Shown here: in pieces, positions 44,041 through 52,837 of the stretch | How positions within the stretch are numbered: position 1 is the first letter of the stretch | Layout: each line of letters starts with the position of its first letter | From: JAHEDT01 sp963825615 | GTDB taxonomy: Bacteria > Desulfobacterota > Desulfuromonadia > Desulfuromonadales > BM103 | Length of the DNA: 64,000 nt | Assembly (NCBI GenBank): GCA_963825615.1 | Contig: CAWGTV010000006.1 | Span: 124,001 to 188,000 of the forward strand | Direction of reading: 5' to 3' | Program-made: the position numbers and the translations under genes | Notes under the pieces: model-generated | What the model saw: the letters and a program-made list of their open reading frames with translations, nothing else | Databases searched by the model: none | Told to the model about the DNA's origin: nothing

Positions 44041-44922
44041 ATGCATCTTGATTCTTTTCGCCTCGCTTCCAAGTTGTCCCGGCGAGCTGTCGGCTGCTTT
44101 GCGGTGTTCGGCTCTGCCTTCTTCTTTTATCTTGCCACACTCATCATTCGCTGGGCCGAGCCCCAGGTGACGATTCAATCGGCCTATTTTGTCTTTGCCC
44201 GGTTCCTGCTCGGCTTCATCGTCGTCGCCTGCACGATGACTCTGAAAAAGAAGTGCTTACAACCCATTAGATATCATTATCTTATCGGTCGAGCAGTGGC
44301 CAACACCGTCGCTGTGTTCTGTTTTTACAAGGCCGTTGCGATGGGATCGGTGGCCGAGGCCAATATCCTCAACATGACCTACCCTCTTTTTGTTGCTGTG
44401 TTCTCATGGCTTTTTCTTCGCGAACAACGCGACCTGCTGTCACTCATGATCGTTGCGGTGGCATTTACCGGGGTCTGGCTGATTGTTTCGCCAGGGGACA
44501 TTCAGCCGAGCTGGGGGAACCTGTGGGGCTTATGTTCTGGCGTAACCGCGGCAGCGGCGATTATTTACCTTAATATCAGTAGGCGCCACCACGATTCACA
44601 GACCATACTTTTTTTCATGTTTGGCATCGGAACAGTCTTGATGCTAGTTTTTTTCCACGACGCCATCTTTATACCCGATGCCAGGGAGCTGTTTTTTCTT
44701 TTGGGCTGTTCTGCTGCCGGAGTGCTCGGTCAGTATCTGCTCACCTACGGTTTTTTGTATGTCACCGCAGTGGAGGGGTCCATCATTTCTTCGAGCAGAA
44801 TCTTGCTGGCTGCCCTACTCGGCCCGGTATTGGCATCTGACCCGGCGCTTACCGCCGCAGGTTGGTGTGGTGCGCTGCTGATTTTTTCTGCCAATGCGAC
44901 GCTGGCGTTGAGAAAGGCCTGA
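44041..44922 (+). CDS. EamA/DMT-family transporter
   Basis: A 293-residue protein with ten predicted helices in two EamA repeats (FAVFGSAFFFYLATLIIRW near 20 and LWGLCSGVTAAAAIIYLN near 160). The family moves amino acids, sugars or other small metabolites; the substrate is unknown. It has a short N-terminal cytoplasmic basic stretch. Single gene followed by a hairpin. Confidence 0.85.
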   Translation: MHLDSFRLASKLSRRAVGCFAVFGSAFFFYLATLIIRWAEPQVTIQSAYFVFARFLLGFIVVACTMTLKKKCLQPIRYHYLIGRAVANTVAVFCFYKAVAMGSVAEANILNMTYPLFVAVFSWLFLREQRDLLSLMIVAVAFTGVWLIVSPGDIQPSWGNLWGLCSGVTAAAAIIYLNISRRHHDSQTILFFMFGIGTVLMLVFFHDAIFIPDARELFFLLGCSAAGVLGQYLLTYGFLYVTAVEGSIISSSRILLAALLGPVLASDPALTAAGWCGALLIFSANATLALRKA

Positions 44923-44960
44923 CACTTCATGTCAAAGACGACGAGAGCCTGTCGCAAAAA

Positions 44961-44996
44961 CAATGGCCACCTGGGTGCTAACCCTGGTGGCCATGA
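44961..44996 (+). terminator. GGCCACC-type hairpin after the EamA gene
   Basis: ATGGCCACC at about 44,963 pairs with GGTGGCCAT around a 14-base loop with further pairing inside (GGG with CCC), followed by GATTCTG. The T-run is weak. Its stem resembles the GGCCACC hairpins at 18.6, 20.7 and 26.4 kb. Confidence 0.5.
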
Positions 44997-45117
44997 TTCT
45001 GAAAAGTAAAGGGCTTTTAAACCATCAACATCAAGATTTTTTAGTCTCGCAATTCGTCGGTCGAGAAAAGCCCCATCGGAGCGAGGACTGATGTAGATAC
45101 ACAGCAAATCAGGCCCC

Positions 45118-45588
45118 CTACGCCTTTTTTTTGCGCTCGGCATGCCACCACTGCAGACATTCCCTCAGAGTGTTCAGGTGGGCCTCATCTTCGCGGCCGA
45201 GCTGATTGAACAGTTCAGCCAGTTTCAAGTTGTGGAAATGCAACGCATTCTGTACGTGGACTTTGATGAACTGCTGCTCCATATCCACGGCTAATCGCAA
45301 GGCATTTTCCTCACCCAGCTTTTCCCTTTCAACCTTCTGGAAAAAAGACTCGGCGAGGGTCACCGCTTGACTGATTTTTTCGCCGGCAATCATTTGGGAG
45401 GCATCAACTTCTTCTTCATTCCCTTGCAGCACCAGGTCAATATGCCGCGCATGGGCCCGTTCATCATCACTCAGCTTCTGGAAAACCTTGCGGACCTCAT
45501 TGGCATAAGCCTCGTCATCGCCCAGGAGCTTATAGATTTTACCGGCAAGCATTTCTATTTTCTTGCAATCAATCAATAAACTTCGCAT
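45118..45588 (-). CDS. Ferritin/rubrerythrin-like protein
   Basis: A 156-residue helical protein with ferritin-type ligands: CKKIEMLAGKIYKLL (N-terminal helix), DDERAHARHID near 42, EENALRLAVDMEQQFIKVH near 95-113 and REDEAHLNTLRE near 135. Two ExxH pairs are present, one more diverged. It ends in a basic tail (WWHAERKKK). No rubredoxin part. Role probably in iron or oxidative stress, not decided. Confidence 0.72.
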   Translation of the reverse strand: MRSLLIDCKKIEMLAGKIYKLLGDDEAYANEVRKVFQKLSDDERAHARHIDLVLQGNEEEVDASQMIAGEKISQAVTLAESFFQKVEREKLGEENALRLAVDMEQQFIKVHVQNALHFHNLKLAELFNQLGREDEAHLNTLRECLQWWHAERKKKA

Positions 45589-45767
45589 AAAGCCATCTCC
45601 TCCCCACGGTAAAATGATCTCATTGATGGTACAATCTTGATCACCTTATATGCCAAGACGCCCTGGCAAGCAAAAAGCCACTGGCCAACGAAATGCCTAC
45701 AACAGGGGCTGAAAAGACCCTGCGATCATGACAGCCCCCCTTTTTTAGCACATGTCAAAAGACCGTT

Positions 45768-46979
45768 TCAATCTAGCGCAATATGAACCTCAGGTAAAGT
45801 GTTTCGGACGATAGACCTGCCTGCATAGCTGATCCGGTAAATCATACCGGCCTTGTCGTCACTGACGTACAGAGCACCGTCCGGCCCGACAGCGAGCCCG
45901 ACCGGACGCCCGGACACCCTGCCTTCCGCAGCATCTAGCCAGCCAACGGCAAAATCCTCCAAAGGCCCACGTGGCTTGCCGCCCTGCAGTGGCAGGCGAA
46001 CCACCTTGTAACCGGTCGGCACACTCCGGTTCCACGAACCGTGGAAAGCGATAAAAAGGTCGCCATGATACTCCCGGGGAAAACTTTTACCTGTATAGAA
46101 GACCAGGCCGAGCGGCGCTGAGTGGGCCTGCATGTTGACAATCGGGACGGCGACGTCGCGGCAGGCGCCCGGTTTGCCGTATTCCGGGTCAACGATGGTG
46201 CCGTTATGGCAGCGCGGCCAGCCGTAATCGAGCCCATCTCGGACGATGTAGAGGGCTTCCGGCGGCAAGTCGTCGCCGAGCAGATCCCGGCCGTTGTTGG
46301 TGGCCCAGAGGTCCCCGCTGTCAGGATGAACGGCCAGACCAACAGCGTTGCGCAAGCCCCTGGCAAAGACCCGTTCCCCCGTGGCTTGAGGACCATCGTA
46401 GATCAGCACGGCAGCACGCCGCTTGTCGTTCTCCTCGCAGACGTTGCAGCTGGAGCCCACAGAGACCACCATGCGTCCATCCGGCAAAAATTCAACAGTG
46501 CGCGTACTGTGGCCATCGGTCGGGTAGTTGTCGATCAGCATCTGGCGCTCTTCGGCTGACCCATCGCCGTCGTTGTCCCTGAGGCGCACAATGCCGCTCG
46601 GGACACCCACAAACATGGCATTCTGATGAAAGACCAGGCTATGCGGCCGCTCCAACTGCGCGGCGAAGACGCTGGTCTGGTCTGCAACCCCGTCACCGTC
46701 ACGGTCGCTCAGCGCCACGATGCGGCCCGCTCCACGCTCGGCGACATACAGGGAACCGTTCGGGCCGAACCGCATGAAACGCGGGCCCTGCAGACCTGAG
46801 GCAAAGAGGTCGACGCGAAACTCGGGTGGCACTTTGACAGTGCTCAAGCCTGCTGTGCTGACCAGAGACTTCAGATTGGTCTGCCCGAGGTAAGGGTGTA
46901 TTAGAAACCAGCCGAGCAGAACAAGCAGCGCAACCATGATCATGAGGCTCGGACGATACCAGGGTTTATATGCAGTCAT
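45768..46979 (-). CDS. PQQ-dependent sugar dehydrogenase-like beta-propeller protein
   Basis: A 403-residue protein with an N-terminal membrane anchor (MIMVALLVLLGWFLIHP, 12-28), then a six-bladed soluble glucose dehydrogenase-type propeller: GPRFMRFGPNGSLYVAERGAGRIV near 65-90, GHSTRTVEFLPDGRMVVSVGSSCNVC near 155-180, FARGLRNAVGLAVHPDSGDLW near 200 and VGPDGALYVSDDKAGMIYRI near 370. The PQQ-contacting His and Arg regions (GHSTRT, RGLRN) are present. Four Cys (CNVC, CHN, CRDV) may form disulfides. The ATG at 46,979 follows AAGGATC. Probably a periplasmic aldose dehydrogenase. Confidence 0.82.
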   Translation of the reverse strand: MTAYKPWYRPSLMIMVALLVLLGWFLIHPYLGQTNLKSLVSTAGLSTVKVPPEFRVDLFASGLQGPRFMRFGPNGSLYVAERGAGRIVALSDRDGDGVADQTSVFAAQLERPHSLVFHQNAMFVGVPSGIVRLRDNDGDGSAEERQMLIDNYPTDGHSTRTVEFLPDGRMVVSVGSSCNVCEENDKRRAAVLIYDGPQATGERVFARGLRNAVGLAVHPDSGDLWATNNGRDLLGDDLPPEALYIVRDGLDYGWPRCHNGTIVDPEYGKPGACRDVAVPIVNMQAHSAPLGLVFYTGKSFPREYHGDLFIAFHGSWNRSVPTGYKVVRLPLQGGKPRGPLEDFAVGWLDAAEGRVSGRPVGLAVGPDGALYVSDDKAGMIYRISYAGRSIVRNTLPEVHIALD

Positions 46980-47173
46980 GATTTGATCCTTGTCTGACGA
47001 TTCGACCAGAATTCTATCATTATTTCCGTACGACGCGCGCTCAGGGCTGTCGGAGGAAGGGCCGTCTTGTCGCGGGAGCACTTGCGAAGAGCCAGGATTT
47101 GTTAAAATGGGAAGAGAACAAACAAGGAGATCAACGAGCAGGCGAACAGGACATCAGGACAAAGGAGGAATTC

Positions 47174-47791
47174 ATGTCAACCAAGGTGCATATCGTCTTT
47201 TACAGCATGTATGGACATGTCTACAAACTTGCCGAGGCCGTGGCGGAGGGCGTGCGCGAAGTCGAAGGCGCACAGGTCAAGCTTTTGCAGGTACCGGAGC
47301 TCATGCCGGAAGAGGCCCTCGAGAAGAGCGGAGCCAAAGCTGCCCGGGCAGAGTTTGCAGTAGTGCCCACTGCCGCTCCGAGCGATCTCGCTACGGCCGA
47401 TGCCATCATCTTTGGCACCCCCACCCGATTCGGCAATATGTGCGCCCAGATGCGTAACTTCCTGGATCAGACCGGTGGGCTGTGGATGTCGGGAGCCCTG
47501 GTCGGTAAAATTGGCAGCGTCTTTACTTCGACAGCCACCCAGCATGGCGGACAGGAGACCACCATTACCAGCTTCCATACGACCCTGCTGCACCACGGCA
47601 TGGTGATCGTCGGCGTCCCTTACACCGAGACCCGGCTGATGAAGATGGACCAAATTACCGGCGGCACACCCTATGGTGCATCCACCTTGGCCGGCGGTGA
47701 CGGCTCACGCCAGCCAAGTGACAACGAGCTTGCTATCGCCCGCTTCCAGGGGCATCATGTCGCGGAAATCGCCCACAAGCTAAACCGCTGA
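47174..47791 (+). CDS. wrbA: NAD(P)H:quinone oxidoreductase, WrbA type
   Basis: A 205-residue flavodoxin-fold enzyme that reduces quinones in two-electron steps, protecting from oxidative stress. FMN loops are YSMYGHVYKLAEAVAEG near 9-25, GTPTRFGNMCAQM near 77 and TSTATQHGGQETT near 115. AAAGGAGGAATTC precedes the ATG, an excellent ribosome site. Length is typical. A single gene. Confidence 0.95.
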   Translation: MSTKVHIVFYSMYGHVYKLAEAVAEGVREVEGAQVKLLQVPELMPEEALEKSGAKAARAEFAVVPTAAPSDLATADAIIFGTPTRFGNMCAQMRNFLDQTGGLWMSGALVGKIGSVFTSTATQHGGQETTITSFHTTLLHHGMVIVGVPYTETRLMKMDQITGGTPYGASTLAGGDGSRQPSDNELAIARFQGHHVAEIAHKLNR

Positions 47792-47815
47792 TCGGAGAGG
47801 CAGGGTCTCTGTAGG

Positions 47816-48826
47816 TTAGAGACGAAAGGACAGGCTGATCGAACCGAACTCGGTGGCAGAGCTCTGTCCCTTGAATTCGTCGGTGCGGAAGATATTGGTA
47901 AAGCTCATGCGGAACTCCCTCCAGGTCAGCACCAGGCCAACCTGGACATCACCGACCAAGGGTTCACGGTCAACGCTGTGACTGTGACTGAAGGTATTGC
48001 CGTCGAGGAAGATGCTGTGCGCAACATAACGCCCCTCCACCCCGGCGAAGAGATACCAACCAAAATCACCGGTCGGCCGGAAGAACCCGGAACCGGGGAG
48101 ACTCGGACGAATCGATGGCGGGCCATAATCGCTCGGCAGGTCGCGTCCGACCCGCACGGTCGTACCGCAATTGACGCTGGTCATGACATTACCGAGCGTC
48201 CCGCCAACATGGGGTGAGAGGTCAACGCCGAGGCCCCAGAATTCGGAGTTGTACTGGGCCTGCCACTGCCGGTCGTAGACCAGCATGACCCCCAATTCGT
48301 TGTCCAGTTGATGGCTCCATCCTTTCGGTTGCGGGGAACCGACAATCTTGTGCACGGTTGTCTGGGTTTCTTCAGCGTAGGACGCCGGGCCAACCACCCC
48401 GACGTTCAATTCGAGGGAATCAAGCCGTTTCGATTGCAGGCCGCCGTCGCGCAAGCGGTGATCGGAGATCAGGCCGATCGCCCCGTACAGCCACCCGGCA
48501 TAGGGGCGATCATCTCTGATCAGTTTCTTTTCGGAGATGTCTTCCGGTGTGAAGATGCTTTGGCCGACAGCATAACTGGTCCGCAGGTGACCACGCCGAC
48601 TGAAGAACGGCACATAGGCAGAAGCCTTCTCCAGCCAGACCGGGGTGGCTTCACTGGAAAGATAGGAGAACCGGGTGCCGTGGGTGTAATGACGGTCGGT
48701 CCCATTGCCCCACAGGTCGTTTTCGACCTGAACGCTGAAAATCCCCGCGAGGTCAGGTTTTGCAGGATCCTGATCGGCAAACGCAGCGGAGGGGAAAAGC
48801 AGCAGAAGCATCAGCAGCAGGCTCAA
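47816..48826 (-). CDS. LpxR-like (DUF2219) outer-membrane lipid A deacylase
   Basis: About 336 residues. A signal peptide (LLLMLLLLFPSAAFA) is followed by VQVENDLWGNGTDRHYTHGTRFSY, with the Asn-Asp and Thr residues that form the LpxR active site; further strands alternate as in a 12-stranded barrel and it ends with LSFRL. LpxR removes the 3'-acyloxyacyl group of lipid A in a calcium-dependent reaction. The start is unclear. TTG at 48,826 is in frame. An ATG at 48,849 is one base out of frame but would give a better signal peptide (MTAPPW...) if the run of six C at 48,837-48,842 had seven. Confidence 0.8.
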   Translation of the reverse strand: MSLLLMLLLLFPSAAFADQDPAKPDLAGIFSVQVENDLWGNGTDRHYTHGTRFSYLSSEATPVWLEKASAYVPFFSRRGHLRTSYAVGQSIFTPEDISEKKLIRDDRPYAGWLYGAIGLISDHRLRDGGLQSKRLDSLELNVGVVGPASYAEETQTTVHKIVGSPQPKGWSHQLDNELGVMLVYDRQWQAQYNSEFWGLGVDLSPHVGGTLGNVMTSVNCGTTVRVGRDLPSDYGPPSIRPSLPGSGFFRPTGDFGWYLFAGVEGRYVAHSIFLDGNTFSHSHSVDREPLVGDVQVGLVLTWREFRMSFTNIFRTDEFKGQSSATEFGSISLSFRL

Positions 48827-48860
48827 TCGCAGCCACGGGGGGCAGTCATGTCGGCATATC

Positions 48861-49634
48861 TCAGAACTTGGCAGGACGTTTCTCCAGAAAGGCACTGATG
48901 CCCTCTTTGCAGTCTGCCGTCGTGAAACAGAGGGCAAAGAGGTCCGCCTCGTAGCGTGAAGCGCGCGCAAATTCCATCTCCAGGCCGTTATCGATCGCTT
49001 CCTTGGCAAACTTGATTGCCGAAGCGCTCTTGTCGCACATACTCAATGCCAGGGCGCGGGTCTCTGCCAGCAGCCGCTCACTGGCCACCACACGGTTGAC
49101 CAGGCCGATGCGACAGGCTTCTGCGGCATCGATCATCTCACCGGTAAATATCAGTTCCTTGGCCTTCCCCTTGCCGACCAGACGCGTCAGGCGTTGGGTT
49201 CCGGCAAAACCGGGGATAATACCGAGTTTGACTTCCGGTTGCCCGAACTTTGCCGTATCGGCGGCAACCCTCAGGTCGCAGCCCATGGCGAGTTCACAGC
49301 CGGCGCCGAGCGCATAGCCGTTGATGGCGGCAATCACCGGCTTGGGGAAATTTTCGATCCGGTCGATGACTCGCTGCGCCAACAGGGCAAAGTCACGGGC
49401 GCTGTCGGCATCAAGAGACGCCAGGTGATTGATATCACCGCCGGCAACGAAAGCTTTATCGCCGGCGCCGGTGAGGATCACCACGCGGATACCGGCATCC
49501 TGTGCCAACTCATCGAAGAGCTTTTCCAGATGCTCGAAGGCCGCCACGCTCAGGGCATTGAGAGCCTTGGGGTTATTAAAGGTTATCGTCGCAAGGGCGC
49601 CGTCTTTATGTAGTAGCAGCTTTGCTTCAGACAT
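48861..49634 (-). CDS. Enoyl-CoA hydratase/isomerase family, crotonase-like
   Basis: A 257-residue crotonase-fold protein. The CoA-binding and oxyanion parts are GAGDKAFVAGGDINHLAS near 57-74 and GYALGAGCELAMGCDLRVA near 103-121. The catalytic Glu candidates are the Glu in GAGCELAMG and in FGQPEVKLGIIPG near 133. Most similar in style to short-chain enoyl-CoA (3-hydroxybutyryl-CoA) hydratases. Its gene is followed closely by the LpxR gene, unrelated by function. Confidence 0.9.
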   Translation of the reverse strand: MSEAKLLLHKDGALATITFNNPKALNALSVAAFEHLEKLFDELAQDAGIRVVILTGAGDKAFVAGGDINHLASLDADSARDFALLAQRVIDRIENFPKPVIAAINGYALGAGCELAMGCDLRVAADTAKFGQPEVKLGIIPGFAGTQRLTRLVGKGKAKELIFTGEMIDAAEACRIGLVNRVVASERLLAETRALALSMCDKSASAIKFAKEAIDNGLEMEFARASRYEADLFALCFTTADCKEGISAFLEKRPAKF

Positions 49635-49827
49635 TTACACTCTCCTGATCAACAATCTTTTCGTAATCTTATGGCAAACAGATGTCTCGGCTCAAAACTG
49701 TCTGCAGTATACCCATTGAATGTCTCCAGCGCCATACTTCAAGCATATCGCACGCGAATGGACATTCTGCAGATCGCAACCACTTCCGGATCCATGGACA
49801 GTGAGGTCTTGTGCAGGGTTGAGCAGC

Positions 49828-50397
49828 TCAGGAACGGCAATCGGGCCCGGCCTGCCGAGCATGCCAGAAGTGGACAAGCCAGATCGCCAGGCCAAGCACA
49901 GCAATCCCCATCATGATCCAGAGTTCAAGGTGCTTCAAGCGGCCGAATAGGGTTTCAAGGGCCTGGCCGAACAGGTAGCCGGCCCAGCCGATAGCAACAG
50001 ACCAAATCGAGGCCCCCAGAATATTCAGTGGGATGAAGACTCTGCGCGGGACACCGGCAAGGCCCAGGGTGAATGGCGTTACAGTGCGCAACCCGTAGAG
50101 GAAACGAAAACAAAGGATGATCAGGATCTGGTGCGTGGCAATCAGTGCCTGTGATTTTTCAACCTTAGCTCGCCATGATGGCCGCCGATTCAAGACAACC
50201 TGGCCGTGTGTGCGGCCGAGATAATAAAACAGCTGATCGCCAATGACCGTTCCGGTGAAAGCGCTGCAGATCACCAAGGGTAGGTTGAGGTAGCCACGAT
50301 GGGCGGCAAAGCCAGCCAGCACCAGCACGGTTTCACCTTCTAGGAAGGTGCCGAGAAGGACCGCCAGGTAGCCGTAATGTTCGATATACGCTTCCAT
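49828..50397 (-). CDS. DedA-family membrane protein
   Basis: A 189-residue protein with the DedA signature: YGYLAVLLGTFLEGETVLVLAGFAAHRG near 8-35, FTGTVIGDQLFYYLGRTHG near 47-65 and RFLYGLRTVTPFTLGLAGV near 98-116. This includes the Gly-Arg-Pro-like motif seen as FLYGLRT. DedA proteins are now known to flip undecaprenyl or phospholipid carriers. It lies 10 bases after the STAS-like gene on the same strand. Confidence 0.88.
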   Translation of the reverse strand: MEAYIEHYGYLAVLLGTFLEGETVLVLAGFAAHRGYLNLPLVICSAFTGTVIGDQLFYYLGRTHGQVVLNRRPSWRAKVEKSQALIATHQILIILCFRFLYGLRTVTPFTLGLAGVPRRVFIPLNILGASIWSVAIGWAGYLFGQALETLFGRLKHLELWIMMGIAVLGLAIWLVHFWHARQAGPDCRS

Positions 50398-50407
50398 GAC
50401 GGGTCGG

Positions 50408-50773
50408 CTATGCGCCCGTCAGCCATTGCAGCGCGACCTGTTTGTCATGGTAGGCAAAGTGCTTGACCTCTGCCTTGATGAAATGACTCGCAACCGCTGG
50501 CAGGATGGCCAGGAAGCCGCTGTCGGTGACGGCTGCAACCTTGCGGATTTTCTGATGATGCGCCTTGACAAAACGCCAGTGCGAAAGCAGGGCGGCAAAG
50601 TCGTGCCACCCAGGAAAGGACTCCGTCTCTATGAGCAGACCGTTAAGCTCCCCGGCATCCTCGAGGTAGGGATCGACTTCGTTGGCCAGCCGGGCAAAGT
50701 CCTCTGCTGCAAGCTTCCCTTGCGGTCTTAGAATCAGAATTTTCTCCTTGAGCAGCCATTCAGTGCTGAGCAT
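50408..50773 (-). CDS. SpoIIAA-like (STAS-fold) protein
   Basis: A 121-residue protein that matches the SpoIIAA-like family: ILILRPQGKLAAEDFARLANEVDPYLED, then LIETESFPGWHDFAALLSHWRFVKAHHQKIRKVAAVTD and the C-terminal AEVKHFAYHDKQVALQWL. It lacks a Ser like that phosphorylated in anti-anti-sigma factors. The role is unknown. It sits just upstream of the dedA-like gene. Confidence 0.8.
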   Translation of the reverse strand: MLSTEWLLKEKILILRPQGKLAAEDFARLANEVDPYLEDAGELNGLLIETESFPGWHDFAALLSHWRFVKAHHQKIRKVAAVTDSGFLAILPAVASHFIKAEVKHFAYHDKQVALQWLTGA

Positions 50774-50970
50774 GTTGTCCTCCGTTTGCTTCCCTGAACA
50801 GATGAGCAGCTACAACCATATTGCGTCTCGAGTCACGAAAGAATCATACCTGAAGAAGATGATCTTTGCATTCGGCCAAGTGCCCTTTGCCATAAAAGAG
50901 GACTTAAAGGGGAGTCACGGCAACAGCGCTGAGCAAAGAAGTAAGGAGGGATTCCGAGAAGGCAGCGGAA

Positions 50971-52698
50971 TCAACAGGACAAGCCGCAGCGCCGGCAGCC
51001 GGGCCGGCAGACATAGCCGGGGCGGGCCGCCAGCGCCTGTTCGTATTCCGTGCGCAAATGCCCGCGCTGCACCCCCTGCGCGATGATGTCCCAGGGGAAG
51101 AGCTCGTCCGCGCCACGCTCGCGGTGCAGGTAGAAGTCGGGGTCGAGACCGATTTGGCGACAAGCCGCCTTCAAACCGGCGCCCGCGGCCATCAGCGGTA
51201 GGACGCGCCCGATACGGCGGTCGCCTCGAGCCAAAAACCCCTGAATCTCGGCATGCCGCAATGATTCGAAATTCAGCTCGACATTCGGCAGTGGTCGCAG
51301 GCGCTTCTGCAGCAGGCGGTATTTCTTTTCCAGCGCTGCGCGTCGCTCCATTGGCGCCCACTGCAACGGAGTCCAGGGCTTCGGTACAAACGGGTTCACC
51401 GACAGGTGGAGGCGCCCGAGGCGGCCACGCTGCTTGCCGATTTCTTCCCAGACCTGGCGGATTTCCATCGTTAAATCAGCGATTTCATCAACATCACATG
51501 CCGTTTCCGTGGGCAAGCCGATCATGAAATAAAGCTTGAGGTTCGGGATGCCGCCCTCAGCCAGCAGCCTGACGGCAGCGAGGATCTGCACTTCATTAAT
51601 CCCCTTGTTAATCACGTCCCGCATCCGCTGGCTGCCGGCCTCCGGAGCCAGGGCCAGCGTCTTGTGCCCGGCATCGGCGAGGACGCTGATTTGGGCGGCG
51701 GTGATAGCGTCGATGCGCACGCTCGACACCGACACCTCGCCGCCATGCGCGAGGATGTCACGGCCAATATCAGCCAGTTCTCCGTAATCTGAGACCGCGG
51801 CGGCCACCAAGCCAACCCGGCCGACCGCGCCATTCTCCTGGAGAATCTCGCGGCGCAGGTGCGCAAGGGAATGTTCGCGAAACGGCCGGTAGATGAAACC
51901 GGCGGCGCAGAAGCGACAGGCGCGTGGGCAGCCGCGAGAGACTTCCACAAGCTGCATGCTGCCGAATTCCGTGTCCGGCGTCGCGACACAGGTGCGGCTC
52001 TGGCTGTCGTCGAGATCGTGCTGCCACTGGCGCTGGACGTGTTCCGGGAAGGCGGCGCGCGGGGTCATCTCCTGCAGTTCGCCGGTGTCTGCATAACTGA
52101 CGGTATAGCCATCAGGCAGGTAGATCCCCGGAAGTTGCGCCAGCTGGCAGAGCAACTCTTCCCGGCTGGGCCGTTCCACAGCGAGTAAACCGGCCAGCAG
52201 CGGCGGGAGGATGACCTCGGCTTCGCCCACCGCGAAGAGATCCATGATCTCGGCCAACGGCTCCGGGTTGAGGAAGGCGCAGACCCCGCCGCACAGCACC
52301 AGAGGGTGGCGTTCGTCGCGCTCCCCGCGCCACAGGGGAAGGCGGCCGAGCTCGAAGAGGGCCGGCAGGTTAAGGTAATCGTTTTCGAAGGAGACGGAGA
52401 AGGCCACCAGGTCGAAATCACCGAGCGGCCGCTGTGATTCTACCGAGACCAGTGGAAAGCCGGTACGGCGATGCTCGTTGAGGTCATCGGGGTCCGGGAG
52501 GAAGAAGCGCTCGCAGCGCGTATCCTCGCGGCTGTTGAGCATGCGGTAGACGGTCTGCAGCCCCAGGTTGCTCATCCCCTGGTGATAGGTGTTCGGATAG
52601 ACCAAGGCCACGCTCATGCGCCCGCCCCGGGGATTAGCCATCGCCCCGGCTTCCTGGGCAAGGCGTAGGCGGTATTTTTCGATCAGGTGATGAGACAT
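50971..52698 (-). CDS. B12-binding radical SAM protein (TIGR03960-like)
   Basis: A 575-residue protein. An N-terminal cobalamin-binding-like Rossmann part covers about 25-165 (VALVYPNTYHQGMSNLGLQ), although the classical DxHxxG is lost. The SAM motif CPRACRFC is near 250 in EVSRGCPRACRFCAAGF. The barrel goes on to about 470. The C-terminus ends in Cys-rich CRPGCRRCGLSC, a likely extra cluster or metal site. In many genomes this protein is paired with a TIGR03936 domain and with the ribosome/RNase E or G region. Here no such partner is next to it. Substrate not known. Confidence 0.85.
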   Translation of the reverse strand: MSHHLIEKYRLRLAQEAGAMANPRGGRMSVALVYPNTYHQGMSNLGLQTVYRMLNSREDTRCERFFLPDPDDLNEHRRTGFPLVSVESQRPLGDFDLVAFSVSFENDYLNLPALFELGRLPLWRGERDERHPLVLCGGVCAFLNPEPLAEIMDLFAVGEAEVILPPLLAGLLAVERPSREELLCQLAQLPGIYLPDGYTVSYADTGELQEMTPRAAFPEHVQRQWQHDLDDSQSRTCVATPDTEFGSMQLVEVSRGCPRACRFCAAGFIYRPFREHSLAHLRREILQENGAVGRVGLVAAAVSDYGELADIGRDILAHGGEVSVSSVRIDAITAAQISVLADAGHKTLALAPEAGSQRMRDVINKGINEVQILAAVRLLAEGGIPNLKLYFMIGLPTETACDVDEIADLTMEIRQVWEEIGKQRGRLGRLHLSVNPFVPKPWTPLQWAPMERRAALEKKYRLLQKRLRPLPNVELNFESLRHAEIQGFLARGDRRIGRVLPLMAAGAGLKAACRQIGLDPDFYLHRERGADELFPWDIIAQGVQRGHLRTEYEQALAARPGYVCRPGCRRCGLSC

Positions 52699-52837
52699 CG
52701 ATCACATTCTACGGTGAAGAAGAGCGGAGATATCAATCGATCTCTCGCAGCAGACCTGTCCGAGAGAAAAAACAAGGGAGACGGAGTCACGCTCCGCCTC
52801 CCGGTCACCTGCCACCTCGTCGTGCCGCTTTGCTGTA

